64,000 nucleotides of DNA from Aphrocallistes beatrix (lineage: Eukaryota; Porifera; Hexactinellida; Sceptrulophora; Aphrocallistidae), in the NCBI GenBank assembly GCA_963281255.1, contig OY725488.1, positions 5,355,925 to 5,419,924 of the forward strand. The letters are read 5' to 3'. A model generated the notes under the pieces. The model searched no databases. It worked only from the letters and a program-made list of their open reading frames with translations, and was not told the DNA's origin. The translations under genes were made by a program, and so were the position numbers. This document shows, piece after piece, positions 10,413 through 22,118 of the stretch (its first letter is position 1; every line of letters begins with the position of its first letter).

Positions 10413-10970
10413 GTCCGAATTGATTGAAGAATTGGCAAGTCGTAGAGATACGAAAATTGGCATGTAGGTGTCAAATGATGAATCTAGGATTAAGTTCGAA
10501 GATCTAAGCGAAATGTTCACACCTCGCCGAGATAGGTGACAAAATGTGCTGACCAATCAAATTCGATTATTTTATAATGCAAATACATTGGAATAAAATA
10601 GTAGTGACTTATGCCTACAATCCAAAGGACTATTTGTGATTGAAATTCATTGGTTTATGTGAACCAATCAATTATCAGCCTTTTATAATGCCATTCACAC
10701 GATTCTATTTCATATAAATAATTGAATACTGCTATTTTGAGTCTATAATTTGATTGTTAACAACAATTAAAGTGTGTTATATGCTACGACCAATCAATTC
10801 GATCATAAAATAACTTTTAACGACATGGACTGGAATTGATTATTTAAGTATAATAATATTTAGTAATGTGAACTTTGTGTATTCAAATTGAGCTTACATT
10901 CAGGATTAGTTGACTTAATACGAAGTAAATTCTATTTATCACGAAACAAAATTTCTGCTATAGTTCTGAT
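10413..10970. repeat. Diverged partial copy of the ~765-bp tandem unit
   Basis: It starts GTCCGAATTGATTGAAG and follows 205-768 throughout with a few per cent differences, then joins directly to the next unit at 10971. It is a true local tandem duplicate and diverges more than the two 10.2 kb segments do from one another. Confidence 0.85.
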
Positions 10971-11863
10971 TTCATTAATGTAACCGTAGACAAATGACAA
11001 TCCAGCGTACTTAGTACAAAACAAGAAAGCGACGTATTGTTTCTCTAATAATCCGCAAGCGCCCACTGGGTAAATCTGCAGACACACAGTGTCTGCAAGC
11101 CGCGCAGCGCAAGCAAGCGAAGCGCGCTTGTCTTATATATTAAAACTCCAGGATTTTTTTTTTTTTGTTTGTTTGTCCGAATTGATTGAAGAATTGGCAA
11201 GTCGTAGAGATACGAAAATTGGCATGTAGGTGTCAAATGATGACTCTAGGATTAAGTTCGAAGATCTAAGCGAAATGTTCACACCTCGCCGAGATAGGTG
11301 ACAAAATGTTCTGACCAATCAAATTCGATTATTTTATAATGCAAATACATTGGAATAAAATAGTATTGACTTATGCATACAATCAAAATAACTATTTGTG
11401 ATTGAAATTCATTGGTTTATGTGAACCAATCAATTATCAGCCTTTTATAATGCCATTCACACGATTCTATTTCATATAAATGATTGACTACTGCTATTTT
11501 AAGTCTATAATTTGATTGTTAACAACAATTAAAGTGTGTTATATGCTACGATCAATCAATTCGATCATAAAATAAATTTTAACGACATGGACTGGAATTG
11601 ATTATTTAAGTATAATAATCTTTAGCAATGTGAACTTTGTGTATTCAAATTGAGCTTACATTCAGGATTAGTTGACTTAATACGAAGTAAATTATATTTA
11701 TCACGAAACAAAATTTCTGCTACAGTTCTGATTTATTAAATGTAACCGTAGACAAATGACAATCCAGCGAACTTAGTATAAAACAAGAAAGCGACGTATT
11801 GTTTCTCTAATATCCCCAAGCTCCCACTGGGTAAATCTGCGGATATATATATATATATATATG

Positions 11864-12358
11864 TAACGAATTGATTGAAGAAACTGCCGGGCGCAGAAGG
11901 CTGATTTTTGGCATGTGGGAGTCTTTTGGCTATGGCTCCAGTAAGTTCTGAGTTCAGAGCAAAATGTCGACTCATCATGGAATTATGACGTCATTGTCAC
12001 ATTTTAAAAAGTTAAGCAACACAGTTATTCGGGCATAACTCAGCCATTATAGGAGATAGAAGGCTGAAATTTTAATAGAATCTGTATACTAACATACCTC
12101 ACATATGATGCGACTTTCATCAAAAAATGATGACTCATCACTTTGTTATGACGTCATCATTACGCATCAAAAATTTTAAAATTGACAAATTTGGTGATTT
12201 TTCGAGTGATATCGATTAGCACAGTAGAACAGACATATTTAGAGATGTTATCTCCCTTATAATTAACCAATGTGACTCCAGGCGACCGAAGGGAGCCTCC
12301 GGCGGACACAAAGTGTCCGCCAGCCGCGCAGCGCAAGCAAGCGCGAACGCGCTTGTAT
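11864..12358 (+). repeat. Dispersed repeat family J, copy 2
   Basis: Second-segment counterpart of 895-1389, preceded by the same TA microsatellite and ending in the same GC-rich hairpin tail. Confidence 0.7.
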
Positions 12359-13057
12359 TTATTATTCTGTCAGGCCTTATATTGAGTAGCATGTACGTAC
12401 GAATATTACATATAATGTTGAGTAACTAATTAGGTTCAGAGATGTATTGCTTAGTATAATCAAAGTACATATTTCCAAAACTTCTAATCGACGGTGCAAC
12501 TATCTATTCTGCAATATGATTGCTGCATCTGTAGACTAGTACATATCCATCCGTTACCTAAATACACCGTAAAACTAATTTAAAAGTCCTAAACATGCTA
12601 AGTCATATTTCTGACTACTAAGTCCTATTTATTTATATGTTCCTTGTTAATTATTATGGATTTATTTTAAAATATCTGAGGTATATTAATATTTAAATTT
12701 TAGTATACAAAGCTTCGCATTCTACCAATTAATATTTAATTCAATGTGATTATACTGGTGCAAGTAATCAAACCACATGGTCGATCAGTTATCCAATAAC
12801 CAGTACATAGATAGTATAAAAGACCACTCACCTCCCTACGTTCTGTTAATGAAATACACAACTAAGCTAGCTGATTCGTTCATATTACTCAACAATAGTA
12901 ACAAGTACGCAACTGGAATTTGATACAAATAACAATTGTATCATATTACAGACTGAAAACTATAAATACCTAAGTTTGGGAGCTTAGATAATGTAAATAG
13001 TCTTTTGCTCCTGATATTATTTGCCTTCAATTTAGTGTTAGCTAGTTTAATGTAAAT

Positions 13058-13741
13058 ATGGCCTGCGTGACTATCAAACGACCAGTCGAGCTCACATTTC
13101 TCAGCGACCCTGACTCCACTTCTCCCTTGCACAAGCGCGTCCGATGTGGGTCAGAGGTAGGACTCACTCCCTCCAGAATGTCAGCTGGCGATAAGCGGAG
13201 GCGGAGGATTCTGCGATTCCGACAACAGGAAGCCGACAAGTTCGAAGCTACAAAAAGAACCCCAGATCCTCTGCTCAACTTCCCCGAGTCTGATTCCGCT
13301 CAGAGACAGGAGTTCGTGAGAGACAGCTTGCAGGACGAGGTAAAGCGACTAAAGCACAGACACCAGCTCGCTCATGGGCCTCCGGCCCAGCAACAGCTAG
13401 TATGCACGTCAACTCTGTCTGTCAGTTCCCCGACCGTACAAACGCACCACCCATTGTCTGACTCCAAGTCCGATCCCCACATTCCTATCACGAACATATC
13501 TTCTCCCTCCACCGCAAGCACCCAGCCCGCCCTCTCCTCTCGCGACCAGCCTCTCTTCACCCTGAGACAGGTTGAGACAATCTGCGGCCGGCTGTTGCGT
13601 GAAAATGAGGAACAACTGCGGGAGCAGTACGGCCATGTGCTGTCAGAGCGACTGGATGAGCAGTACGATGCTTTTCTCAAGTTCACGCACGACCACATTC
13701 AGAAACAGTTCTCTAACACTACCTGCTCCTACATACTGTAG
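13058..13741 (+). CDS. akirin: Akirin, copy 2
   Basis: Identical in protein sequence (227 residues) to the reading at 2089-2772: the SPLHKRVRC nuclear-localisation motif, the KRRRRILRF basic cluster, the conserved C-terminal region from QPLFTLRQV onward, and the SYIL end. The ATGTAA upstream is also preserved (13050). Because flanks and coding sequence are alike to the base, this is probably the same locus assembled twice. A gene count should treat the two as one until the assembly is checked. Confidence 0.93.
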   Translation: MACVTIKRPVELTFLSDPDSTSPLHKRVRCGSEVGLTPSRMSAGDKRRRRILRFRQQEADKFEATKRTPDPLLNFPESDSAQRQEFVRDSLQDEVKRLKHRHQLAHGPPAQQQLVCTSTLSVSSPTVQTHHPLSDSKSDPHIPITNISSPSTASTQPALSSRDQPLFTLRQVETICGRLLRENEEQLREQYGHVLSERLDEQYDAFLKFTHDHIQKQFSNTTCSYIL

Positions 13742-14689
13742 AGAGATTACCTTCCCAACGATGATTGTAGAATTAATTTTTTCAAATTCAAAAGCTAACA
13801 CCTGAAAGCAGACCTTTATCACGTTATTTTAACACTAACAATAATTCTTGACTAATAATAAATACTATCATAAGTCATAACATGAGTTTCTAATACTGAG
13901 GTACTATGCTGAGTAATGCCTCTTTGTTTTAAGGTGTACTAATAATAAACCTCTCTCCCTCAACTATATCTACGAGATTCAGGGCTGGATGGGTTTAAAA
14001 ATTGCACACATCATTTGCCTCAATCGTGCATGATGTCACGAATGTATTTTCTAAGGCACTGAAGCCATTAAAATGCTGGGCCGTGTTGGTTAATAAATTT
14101 AATTATATTCAAATCATTTGAAAATTCAGGTGAAACTACGCATATAGTAGGTCTGCTGGTGTTAAAGCCTAATACCAAGTGCCATTTACTCGAAATTCGC
14201 TGTTAGTAGAGGCGATCTTGCTATTAGAGGAATGAAGTTGGGACCTGAAGTAACTTCCCAATAGGCAACGTATGTATCCTAAGTACTACATCATCCATTC
14301 ACTCTCACGTGATGATATAATTAATTAAATATATTTTATCTGCTTATCCAGTTGTCATCATCACAGTACTATTTTGATGGTTCCGCGGAGCACATTTGAG
14401 GCTGAGCCAGAGGGCTGCAACACGATAAATGCCTGTGCATAACACGCAATATCAGATTTAAATGCACAACGAGAAATTTAAGAAAAAACATCGACCGTTT
14501 TTTCAAAAGTACTTGTAATATTGATTTTGAAACCACAATAAATAGTAGTTATGGAAAAAAAGATGGGAAATTCATTATTTAACTAATGACCTGGGGGTCC
14601 ATTCTATTTATAGCATGGACCCCGGAAATGAGTTAGCAAAATCCATAGTACATTGATGAGATTATTAATTAAGGCTGTTAAGCTATATA

Positions 14690-15970
14690 CAGTCTGTCCC
14701 GTAATTAGTGAGAATCACCTAAGTACTAAAATGAATATCAATTATTCAATTCCATTATTAAATTTTAAGCAGAATATTACTATATGTGTCTGATGATAAG
14801 TAATTTATCTTGTTACCATTGCTGTCGATCACTTTTTGACACCTTTTCGGCATTGAAGTCCAGTAAGCTTCCAAAAATTCCGGGGTTATGAAATCCCATA
14901 TGACAGAAATCCGATCTTTAAGGTCTGATTTTGTTCTTGGTCGATCTCTACTAAGGTTATGCTTTATCCATCCGAATATATTCTCTATTGGATTGATATC
15001 AGGACTCTGACTAGGCCAACCAAAGGTGTTTTGAGGCATATTTTGCTGCATCCAATCCCTTGCCTTCTTACAAGTGTGTTTGGATCATTATCCTGTACCA
15101 AAAACCAATTTTTTTCAATAAAAACATTTGCTTGCGCCAGTAAATGGACCTCTAGAATCTTCACAAAGAATTCACCGTCCATATTGTGTTCGAAAATACA
15201 GAGTGGGAATGTCCCCATTGAAGAAAATCCGTCCCAAATATTGATCTTTGCACTATGCTTAACAGTGGGGGCATCTGAATTCACTATTCTTAGTCCACAT
15301 CCTCACTGAGCCACCAAAAGCCAAAAGGATGCTTCATCCGCGAAAATTGCTTGATTCCACGGTCTGTCTATATTAGTTCTTGCCCAATCTAGACGTTTGA
15401 TACGATTTGTCTCAGACAACATGGGAACTTTCTTCGGAAAGGAATTTGAATAATCCAACTTTTTAAGACAACGATGGACGCTTGTTTTGCTAGCTGAACA
15501 ACTTCGATGAAATTTCGCGAATGGAGACCTTTGCATACATACCAACCTGAGCCATGATAAAAGCGGGACGCAGCGTTGAATTTCGCGGGACATGGCGGGA
15601 CGCAATAGAAAAGTATTATACATAGAATCAAAAAAAGCGGGACATAATGGAGAAATTTCAAGTAAAAACGGGACACTCATGAAAATTATGGGTTCGAATT
15701 GCATTCCTCTTTTAAACTTGAGACATCTCAATAACTAGTGAATCTAAGCTCTTTAGAAATTCACAACAAACTAACATTAGTCAGATATTGCTAAGTAATG
15801 ATGACGCATCACATATTTTTGCATAATTTAAAAAAATACCATACTAATTATAGAAAAATATCCATCAAATAGAGGAATATCTAAGATTTAGATGAATAGG
15901 TATTGAAATTTCGTTTCAAATACTAAGGATATTCAATTAAACATTTTCTCAATAATTATGGGACAGACTG
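14690..15970 (-). mobile_element. Tc1-like DNA transposon, inactive, copy 2
   Basis: Second-segment counterpart of 3721-5001, with the same CAGTCTGTCCC ends and flanking TA. It carries the same damage, so it is not an independent insertion. Confidence 0.9.
14758..15731 (-). pseudogene. Tc1-like transposase, frameshifted, copy 2
   Basis: Same broken reading as 3789-4762, with the DEASFWL, QDNDP and SPDINPIEN segments in different frames. Confidence 0.85.
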
Positions 15971-16088
15971 TATGTATTGAGTATGACTAAACCAAAGACA
16001 GGAATTCAAATAGAATGGCTTAAAATTCTGGATTATGCTTTAGAATCGCTTGATTCAGCAAGAAATATCGAGAATGCGGAATGGCAAG

Positions 16089-16225
16089 CATAGGCGCCGA
16101 ACCCGGGGGGGCTCGAGCCCCCCCTGGATTCGAAGATGGCCCATAGACGCAATACAAAATTTTGGGCTGAGCCCCCCCTGGAACCCCGAAATTGTCCTTA
16201 GATTTTGAAAAGTTCGGCGCCCCTG
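16089..16225. mobile_element. Small hAT-type MITE, GGCGCCGAAC family, second-segment copy
   Basis: Counterpart of 5120-5256 with the same ATGGCAAG/ATGGCATG flanks. It is not an independent insertion. Confidence 0.85.
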
Positions 16226-16859
16226 ATGGCATGTATAGTATTCCTATGCTCGAATCTTATATTATGGCTTATATATACAGGCTCTATACTTGTGTTGTCA
16301 CAGGAGTGTTCAGGTTAATTAAGACAGCAATCCGAATCGATGCAAAAATTATGGCCAACCATGTATAAACTCTAAATCAGCCCCTATATTAAATAAACCT
16401 CTTGTATCATGAGCAGTTTATTTAGAACACAAATCGATTTGTGTTACTAAATTGTACACCTGAGGAATATGGATTTGAGTCATGGGTAAATGATCATTTG
16501 TAAACGGCTACATAAAAGAAAGCCGTTGTCTAAAATAGGTCAAGTTTCGCCCCTAACTCTGCTCAAATATTAGGGCACTGAAATAGTAGAATGTCCTCAT
16601 TAGGCAACTAAATGTATAGTAAATCGTAGAAGAGATTATTACGTGACTGATGCAGAACAATGCCGAACTAAAATAACTGAAAGATTCGGCCCTGTGGAGT
16701 GCGGACCACACAACACCCTAAATGAAAATATCGCTTACCGTATATCCCTGAATAATCGCCCGGCGTTCTTTCAAACCAGCGATTATTCGTGGAACATGAA
16801 CATTAAACCTTAAACATCATCCGAAATAAAAATAAGCATTTGAGAATAAGGGATAAGAC
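16226..16859. other. Intergenic, no gene seen
   Basis: Counterpart of 5257-5890. Nothing recognisable. Confidence 0.4.
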
Positions 16860-17388
16860 TAGGGCTTACAATCCCGGACATATTTTGTAATCCCGGGATT
16901 TCGGGATTAAGCAATTAAACCCAAGTATCACGAATAGACGGTCTCCTCCGTCTATTCGTGAAATGTTTCCATATTTCTGCACCAGCAAATTTTTGAAATT
17001 TAGTACTTTGAGCCATAAAGCATAGAATATAGAATTTGCGTTGAGAATTTCTTAGAATTATATATATTAGTCATGATTTAAATAGTAATATTTGAGTCAT
17101 TGCTTGTTAAATAATAACAACAATGACCACAAAGATTATCATTGAACACTGAATCCAAATAAGAGTTGTTAAGAAATAATAAGCATCCTATGCAAGTGCA
17201 TAATTATTTGCCTACGGAATCTAATCAAATACGTTTGCATTCATACAAGCAAACCAGTCCCATGCTTTGACTACAATTAATGCCATTTTCTACTAAACTC
17301 GGAATCCCGGGATTGGAAATCGGGATCGGGGTTAAAAAAACAAATCCCGGAAGTGAAATGGATCGGGATCCCGGGATTGTAAGCCCTA
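16860..17388. mobile_element. hAT-type MITE with TAGGGCTTACAATCCCGG ends, copy 2
   Basis: Counterpart of 5891-6419 with the same GATAAGAC target duplication. Confidence 0.9.
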
Positions 17389-17792
17389 GATAAGACGCTT
17401 TAGCACATATATGTATACAAGTACACTACTATGGTAATTTGATTTAGTTTGTTTTAATTTGTATTAAATTGAGAAGGAAATACTAATCTCAAAATACACG
17501 AGGTGTCATTTTATCTGTGCTTAAATAATATCAATGAGGTAGTAATTTGAAACTTACTAGGTTGAGTCCACTGTGGACTAACACAGTGGAAGTTCATTTG
17601 GCATGATTTAATCATCTTAGTTGTGCATGGTTATATTATTCTCCATTAGCTCAACGATTACGTTAGAGAGCTAAGATTTCATCACGCTACTCAAATATCA
17701 TTTTCACTATAGTCCCGCACTGTTCATTTGCTATTTTGTAAATTTAAACTGAGAGATCTATAACATTTTTTTATTTGCAAATTTCTAATTTA

Positions 17793-18983
17793 ATGGGATC
17801 AAAGGAAGAAATATTCCAAAATATCACGCACTACACAATCATAGTATCCCTAATAAGCAACGGATTAGTGGTATTCATGGCGGCTACATTCACTCTGTAT
17901 CTCCTTTATGGGGTGGTTAGGAACAGGCGAAAGATCAATATCATCAACAATTTAGGGTTTTATTCGCACTCGCAAAACGATCACATTATCCACTTACGCA
18001 CCTCGCTATATCGAAATTGGATACTCATTAGTGTCGTAACTGCCCAAGGTCTCCAATCCATTCTAATTATAGCATCAGCTTCCTTTGAGCATTTCCTTTC
18101 GGAATATTTTAACTCATCACTGCATTTAGAACTACAATGTACTTCTCCCACTGATTTATTCCCATTCATAGCCAGTAATAATCCCATAACTTCCTCCATT
18201 GACGGCCTCTCGTATTCCGCCAACTGCCTATTCATACTGTTTCTCTCTATCCTGATGTCCTACTTTGTAAAGATATACAAAACTCGAATGAATCCACTCT
18301 TGCTGTCTTATAGACGTGAGTACATCTTTGCTGTATTGGCTATCTCGCAGTTTCTCATAGTCTGGGTGCTGTTTAGTGTGCCAATAGTCGGCAGAGCAGG
18401 TGGCCTCATCGCTGCTATATTCATCGTGATAGACTTCTTCACTCTTGTATTCTTTGTGAACAAATTACGTGTCGCTATCAATGATGTCCGACAAGAATCG
18501 TTAGGCGAGGTCGGCGCTAAATACAACATAGTATACAGAGAGTACCTATGTATTTCCTTCATATTCATGACCTCCATCATGATCTACACGCTAGGGTTGT
18601 TACTCTCTATCGCAGGGCAGTGGTACTTCGTGGTCCTAGACTTGGTTACCACCGAGCATAATGGTTGTAGTTGGTTGGTTGGCATTTTTTATCAGGTACA
18701 GTTAACACCCAATTTAGGCACTAATCAATATTTTAAAATAGCATTCCACTGCTTAAGTCTCATTGTCCTAATAACAATTATCCAATTCAACTGCGCTGTC
18801 ATTTTCCTAACTTTGATGCACGTCATTTCTAACTGGGTGAGAAAGTGTAGGCGAGTTATTTCGGAAGAGAGACCCATTATGCTGGATGCGGAGACAAGTC
18901 TGGCGAGCTCTGAGTACACTTTATCAGACAACTACACTTCTGGGACTACATCCAATAACGAATCTAGAAACTCACTACTGTAA
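17793..18983 (+). CDS. Orphan seven-helix membrane protein, copy 2
   Basis: Same 396-residue protein as at 6824-8014, without a visible change. The start is again the ATG of MGSKEE, because the upstream in-frame codon is TTG. Seven hydrophobic segments, an external N-terminal NIT glycosylation site and a Ser/Thr-rich cytoplasmic tail point to a receptor-like topology, but no family motif is recognised. It lies about 640 bases upstream of the amidohydrolase on the same strand with nothing else between except the GC-rich block. Confidence 0.75.
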   Translation: MGSKEEIFQNITHYTIIVSLISNGLVVFMAATFTLYLLYGVVRNRRKINIINNLGFYSHSQNDHIIHLRTSLYRNWILISVVTAQGLQSILIIASASFEHFLSEYFNSSLHLELQCTSPTDLFPFIASNNPITSSIDGLSYSANCLFILFLSILMSYFVKIYKTRMNPLLLSYRREYIFAVLAISQFLIVWVLFSVPIVGRAGGLIAAIFIVIDFFTLVFFVNKLRVAINDVRQESLGEVGAKYNIVYREYLCISFIFMTSIMIYTLGLLLSIAGQWYFVVLDLVTTEHNGCSWLVGIFYQVQLTPNLGTNQYFKIAFHCLSLIVLITIIQFNCAVIFLTLMHVISNWVRKCRRVISEERPIMLDAETSLASSEYTLSDNYTSGTTSNNESRNSLL

Positions 18984-19151
18984 ACAAACTTTTTACTTTT
19001 GTTACGAATTGTATATATCATATTTGTTTGTATCTACTATTATGTTTTTCAACTCATAATACATAGATTCGGAATCCCAAGCCTAGGATAGGCTGATAAG
19101 GTGTCTTACTAGTTAACAACTATAGGAGCTAAGTACTATAGGAGCTAAGTA

Positions 19152-19231
19152 CAGTAGAACGTCAGTTATCCGAACGTGATAGGACCAAAGGGGGTTCGGA
19201 TAACTGGAGTTCAGGTAAGCGACTTTCTGCT
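19152..19231. repeat. Pogo-like MITE fragment, copy 2
   Basis: Counterpart of 8183-8262: CAGTAGAACGTCAG followed by paired GTTATCCGAAC and GTTCGGATAAC. Confidence 0.6.
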
Positions 19232-19411
19232 ATAGTAAGCATAATTTATGTTCAACTGAGAATAATTTATTTAATGTGGTTGAGTCATACTTTTTTAAAA
19301 GTGAAGAAGCGAACCGGGAATGTGATGTGCTACGTATTTCTATGGAATACCTAATTTATTGAGTTTCGATTAATAGCATATGATTTGTCTTATTGTCTAA
19401 TGTCTACCACA

Positions 19412-19565
19412 TCGATGCTATTAGTCCAGGGAACTGGGAGAGGTCCTGGGTCTCCAGATGCCCAGGACACCCCCCGATAGTGCCAGCCCTGGCCTACAGA
19501 CACTTGAGGTCAGCACTTCCACCTGGAAGAAAGTTAGAACCAACCCGAACTCTACCCGATTACAA
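19412..19565 (+). other. GC-rich block, possible coding exon, copy 2
   Basis: Counterpart of 8443-8596, with the same acceptor-like TGCTATTAG and open reading to WKKVRTNPNSTRLQL and a stop. Confidence 0.3.
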
Positions 19566-19625
19566 CTCTAACGCTGACTAAAATAATCCAAATTAGTCCT
19601 CAATTCAATTTAATTCGTTTTTATA

Positions 19626-21416
19626 ATGAAACATTCCAAGTATCAATTAATAGTTTCTGAATATATTAAGAACGGTATAGGGAATCCAACGGATAAAATG
19701 TATGTTGCAGCAGACAAAATGATCTTCGGAGGAGACATATTCACACTTGAAGAAGACTACCCTAAAGTTGAAGCTATCCTGGTCACTGGTGCAAGAATAT
19801 CTGCCCTGGGGTCTCTCTGTGACCTTATGCAGTATGTAGATAAGCACACCGAAATGATATATTTGGGAAAACAATCCTTGTTCCCAGGATTTATAGAGGC
19901 ACATCAGCATGCAGTTCTTCGAGCGCTCTTTTCTTTGGGTAGCATTGATATTGGTGCTTTCTACTTAAATACAGTGGAAGAAGTGATGAATAAAATTCGT
20001 AAAGAAGTAAAAACAGTCCAAAAAAGCTCCGCAGATAAGTCTCATATTCCGTGGTGTGTTTTTCATGGCTGGGATCAAGAATTGATCACAAATCTACCGA
20101 AATTAAGTGCAAGTTTTATCGAAACTGAGTTTTCAACCACAATTCCAATAATGATCATCTCTCAGAGTACTCACTCTGCTTGGGTTAACCATAAAGTGTT
20201 CGAAATAGTTGGAACCGACTCAGAACCTACTGGAAGAAAGGACAGCTTGGTAAGAGATAGTGAAGGAAAACTTACAGGGCAAATATTAGATGGCATTGTT
20301 GCATTATTCCTCCGTTCTGTCTCACTAACACAAGATGAAATGGCCAATGCATTTATACAAACATTCAATGATTACTCATCACATGGGTTTACAACTGTGA
20401 CAGAAATGGCATACAGTCCGAAACAGCCGATTGATCTTTTGATTACGCAGATTGTCATACAAGAAGATTGCCCAATTCGCCTTGCTCTCTACCAAATGAT
20501 CAATGAAGCGCACAAACTTGGCGATATCCACCAGTTCAATTCTCCCAACACAGACAAGCTTTGGATGGCTGGAATAAAACTCTGGGCTGATGGGTCACCT
20601 CATGCTGGCACCATTGCAGTGAGGGAGCCCCTCTTATCTGCAAAGCTCTCAGAATCCCTTTCCTTCCCAGCTCCCCCAAACTATGGGAAATTAAATTATA
20701 CGACTGAAGCTCTCTCTGAGAGGATTGAGCACTACCATCAGCTAGGAGCTCAAGTCGCAGTGCATGCCCATGGAGAAAGAGCAGTCGAGCAGGTGCTGAG
20801 TGTTTTTCGGCGGATCGTTCCAGAAAAGGGTATTCCTTCCCGGCATCGACTAGAGCATCTAGGTCTTGCAACTGAAGAGCAATTGAAGGTCTGTGGAGAA
20901 TTGGGACTAGCTCCTTCTTTTTTTGTTTATCACTTGTATTTATATGGTTCAGTGTTTAGTGAATTTATTTTGGGAAAGGAGAGAACGAATCGTTGGGCAT
21001 CCCTTGCTTCGGCTCTCAAGCACAATTGCAAGATATCTATACACCAAGACAACCCTGCCATCTCAGGCCCTCCGCTTCCCTTCCTCAACATTAGAACAGC
21101 AGTGACTCGCACTCAGAAGGGAAAGGACTCTGTGGTTTACGGAACAGACCAGCGTATTTCTATCCACGAAGCTATCAAAGCATATACTACGGGGCCTGCT
21201 TGGCAGATTTTTCGTGAAGACAAGATTGGAAGTTTGAAGGTTGGAAAATATGCTGATTTTGTTATTGTCTCAGAGAATCCGTATCAGAAGGCACCTGAGG
21301 AGTTGCATGATATAAAAATCGTTGAAACATACTGTGGGGGCCGTTCTAACAACCATAGTAGTTTACGCAATCTGGATCTACCCATCATCAAAATTCTCGA
21401 AACAACTAGCACTTGA
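19626..21416 (+). CDS. YtcJ-like amidohydrolase (amidohydrolase family 3), complete
   Basis: A 596-residue cytosolic enzyme of the metal-dependent amidohydrolase superfamily, YtcJ/AepA branch, which hydrolyses C-N bonds of amides or formamides. The substrate here is unknown. The metal-site pattern is complete: HxH at 93/95 (GFIEAHQH), a probable carboxylated lysine at 318 (IKLWADGS), histidines 380/382 (VHAHGE) and 411 (RLEHLG), and Asp475 (HQDNPA). The C-terminal part returns to the small beta domain (GSLKVGKYADFVIV, about 535-547) that pairs with the N-terminal strands (ILVTGARISALG). The start ATG gives a 25-residue lead before MYVAADKMIF; no signal peptide is seen. The gene has no intron. 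YtcJ proteins are mostly bacterial, archaeal and fungal, so transfer is possible, though single-exon genes are common in this window. TMEM234 follows 320 bases downstream on the same strand. Confidence 0.9.
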   Translation: MKHSKYQLIVSEYIKNGIGNPTDKMYVAADKMIFGGDIFTLEEDYPKVEAILVTGARISALGSLCDLMQYVDKHTEMIYLGKQSLFPGFIEAHQHAVLRALFSLGSIDIGAFYLNTVEEVMNKIRKEVKTVQKSSADKSHIPWCVFHGWDQELITNLPKLSASFIETEFSTTIPIMIISQSTHSAWVNHKVFEIVGTDSEPTGRKDSLVRDSEGKLTGQILDGIVALFLRSVSLTQDEMANAFIQTFNDYSSHGFTTVTEMAYSPKQPIDLLITQIVIQEDCPIRLALYQMINEAHKLGDIHQFNSPNTDKLWMAGIKLWADGSPHAGTIAVREPLLSAKLSESLSFPAPPNYGKLNYTTEALSERIEHYHQLGAQVAVHAHGERAVEQVLSVFRRIVPEKGIPSRHRLEHLGLATEEQLKVCGELGLAPSFFVYHLYLYGSVFSEFILGKERTNRWASLASALKHNCKISIHQDNPAISGPPLPFLNIRTAVTRTQKGKDSVVYGTDQRISIHEAIKAYTTGPAWQIFREDKIGSLKVGKYADFVIVSENPYQKAPEELHDIKIVETYCGGRSNNHSSLRNLDLPIIKILETTST

Positions 21417-21740
21417 TTCTTATTTATTTTAAATTGTTATCATGCTATACCCTTGCTCAAATCATAATATATTTCTTTAATTCGTAAGCATTTGAGTGTA
21501 CTTGTAGATTTTGTAAAATTGTGCTGTCATGATTACATGCGTCAACGTCCATGACATAAGGAGTCGTGATAAAAATGATCATTGATTGTCGGTCTTAAAT
21601 ATTAACATACTTGTACGGTCAGGGTCCCTTATTATGAACCAGGTAGATAGGTTACAAAAATAAATAAAAAATGAATAAATCGAGTTTTAATAATATAGCA
21701 ACTTGCATCACATGTTCACGTCTCAAAGATTTTAATAGAC

Positions 21741-22118
21741 ATGGATTTAGTAAGCATTGGCCTCCTCTCACTAGTTGCCGTATTATGGGGAGTGACAAAC
21801 CCTCTCCTTAAAACTACTAGCACCGGGATGAAAAGAAATGTGAGCACTTCTATTCCGCACCAACTCGCTTCAGACTTGCTCTACCTCATCTCCAATCTCA
21901 AGTACTGGCTAGTGTTCGGACTTAACCAAATAGGATCATTGCTGTTCTACTGGAGTTTAGGGAGGCTACCTCTCTCCCTAGCTGTCCCTTGCGTTAACTC
22001 CGGCACTTTGGTCATAACCCTACTCGTGGAGGAGTGTATTGGGCCACGGGGCGACAGACTATACTCCTATTTAGGAGTAGCATGCATCTCTATTGGTATT
22101 TATCTCTGTGTGCAGTAA
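21741..22118 (+). CDS. TMEM234: TMEM234-like small membrane protein
   Basis: A 125-residue protein in one exon with four hydrophobic segments (about 4-20, 52-72, 76-98 and 105-124). TMEM234 proteins belong to the drug/metabolite-transporter-like EamA clan and are about 120-140 residues long. The family's signature pieces are visible: LWGVTNPLLK after helix 1, LNQIGSLLFYWSLGRLPLSLAVPCVNS across helices 2-3 in shortened form, and SYLGVACISIGIYLCV at the end. In zebrafish the gene is needed for kidney filtration barrier formation, but the molecular activity is unknown. No target signal beyond the membrane helices is seen. It starts at the first ATG after stops in the leader. Confidence 0.85.
   Translation: MDLVSIGLLSLVAVLWGVTNPLLKTTSTGMKRNVSTSIPHQLASDLLYLISNLKYWLVFGLNQIGSLLFYWSLGRLPLSLAVPCVNSGTLVITLLVEECIGPRGDRLYSYLGVACISIGIYLCVQ

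Larger units (their letters stand above)
10971..21180. repeat. Second copy of the 10.2 kb segment 1-10212
   Basis: The order and sequence are the same as 1-10212 with an offset of 10970, changing to 10969 after one missing A near 11390. By eye I saw only three differences: A to C at about 274, that single-base deletion, and A to G at about 9345. Copy 1 ends at an assembly gap inside the amidohydrolase gene, while copy 2 continues through it into TMEM234. This is best read as overlapping or allelic contigs placed in tandem. Confidence 0.9.

Noticed and set aside
13058..20000. Recent gene duplication of akirin and the seven-helix gene
   Set aside because: Near identity including intergenic DNA and MITE target sites, plus the 200-N gap, fits an assembly duplicate better.
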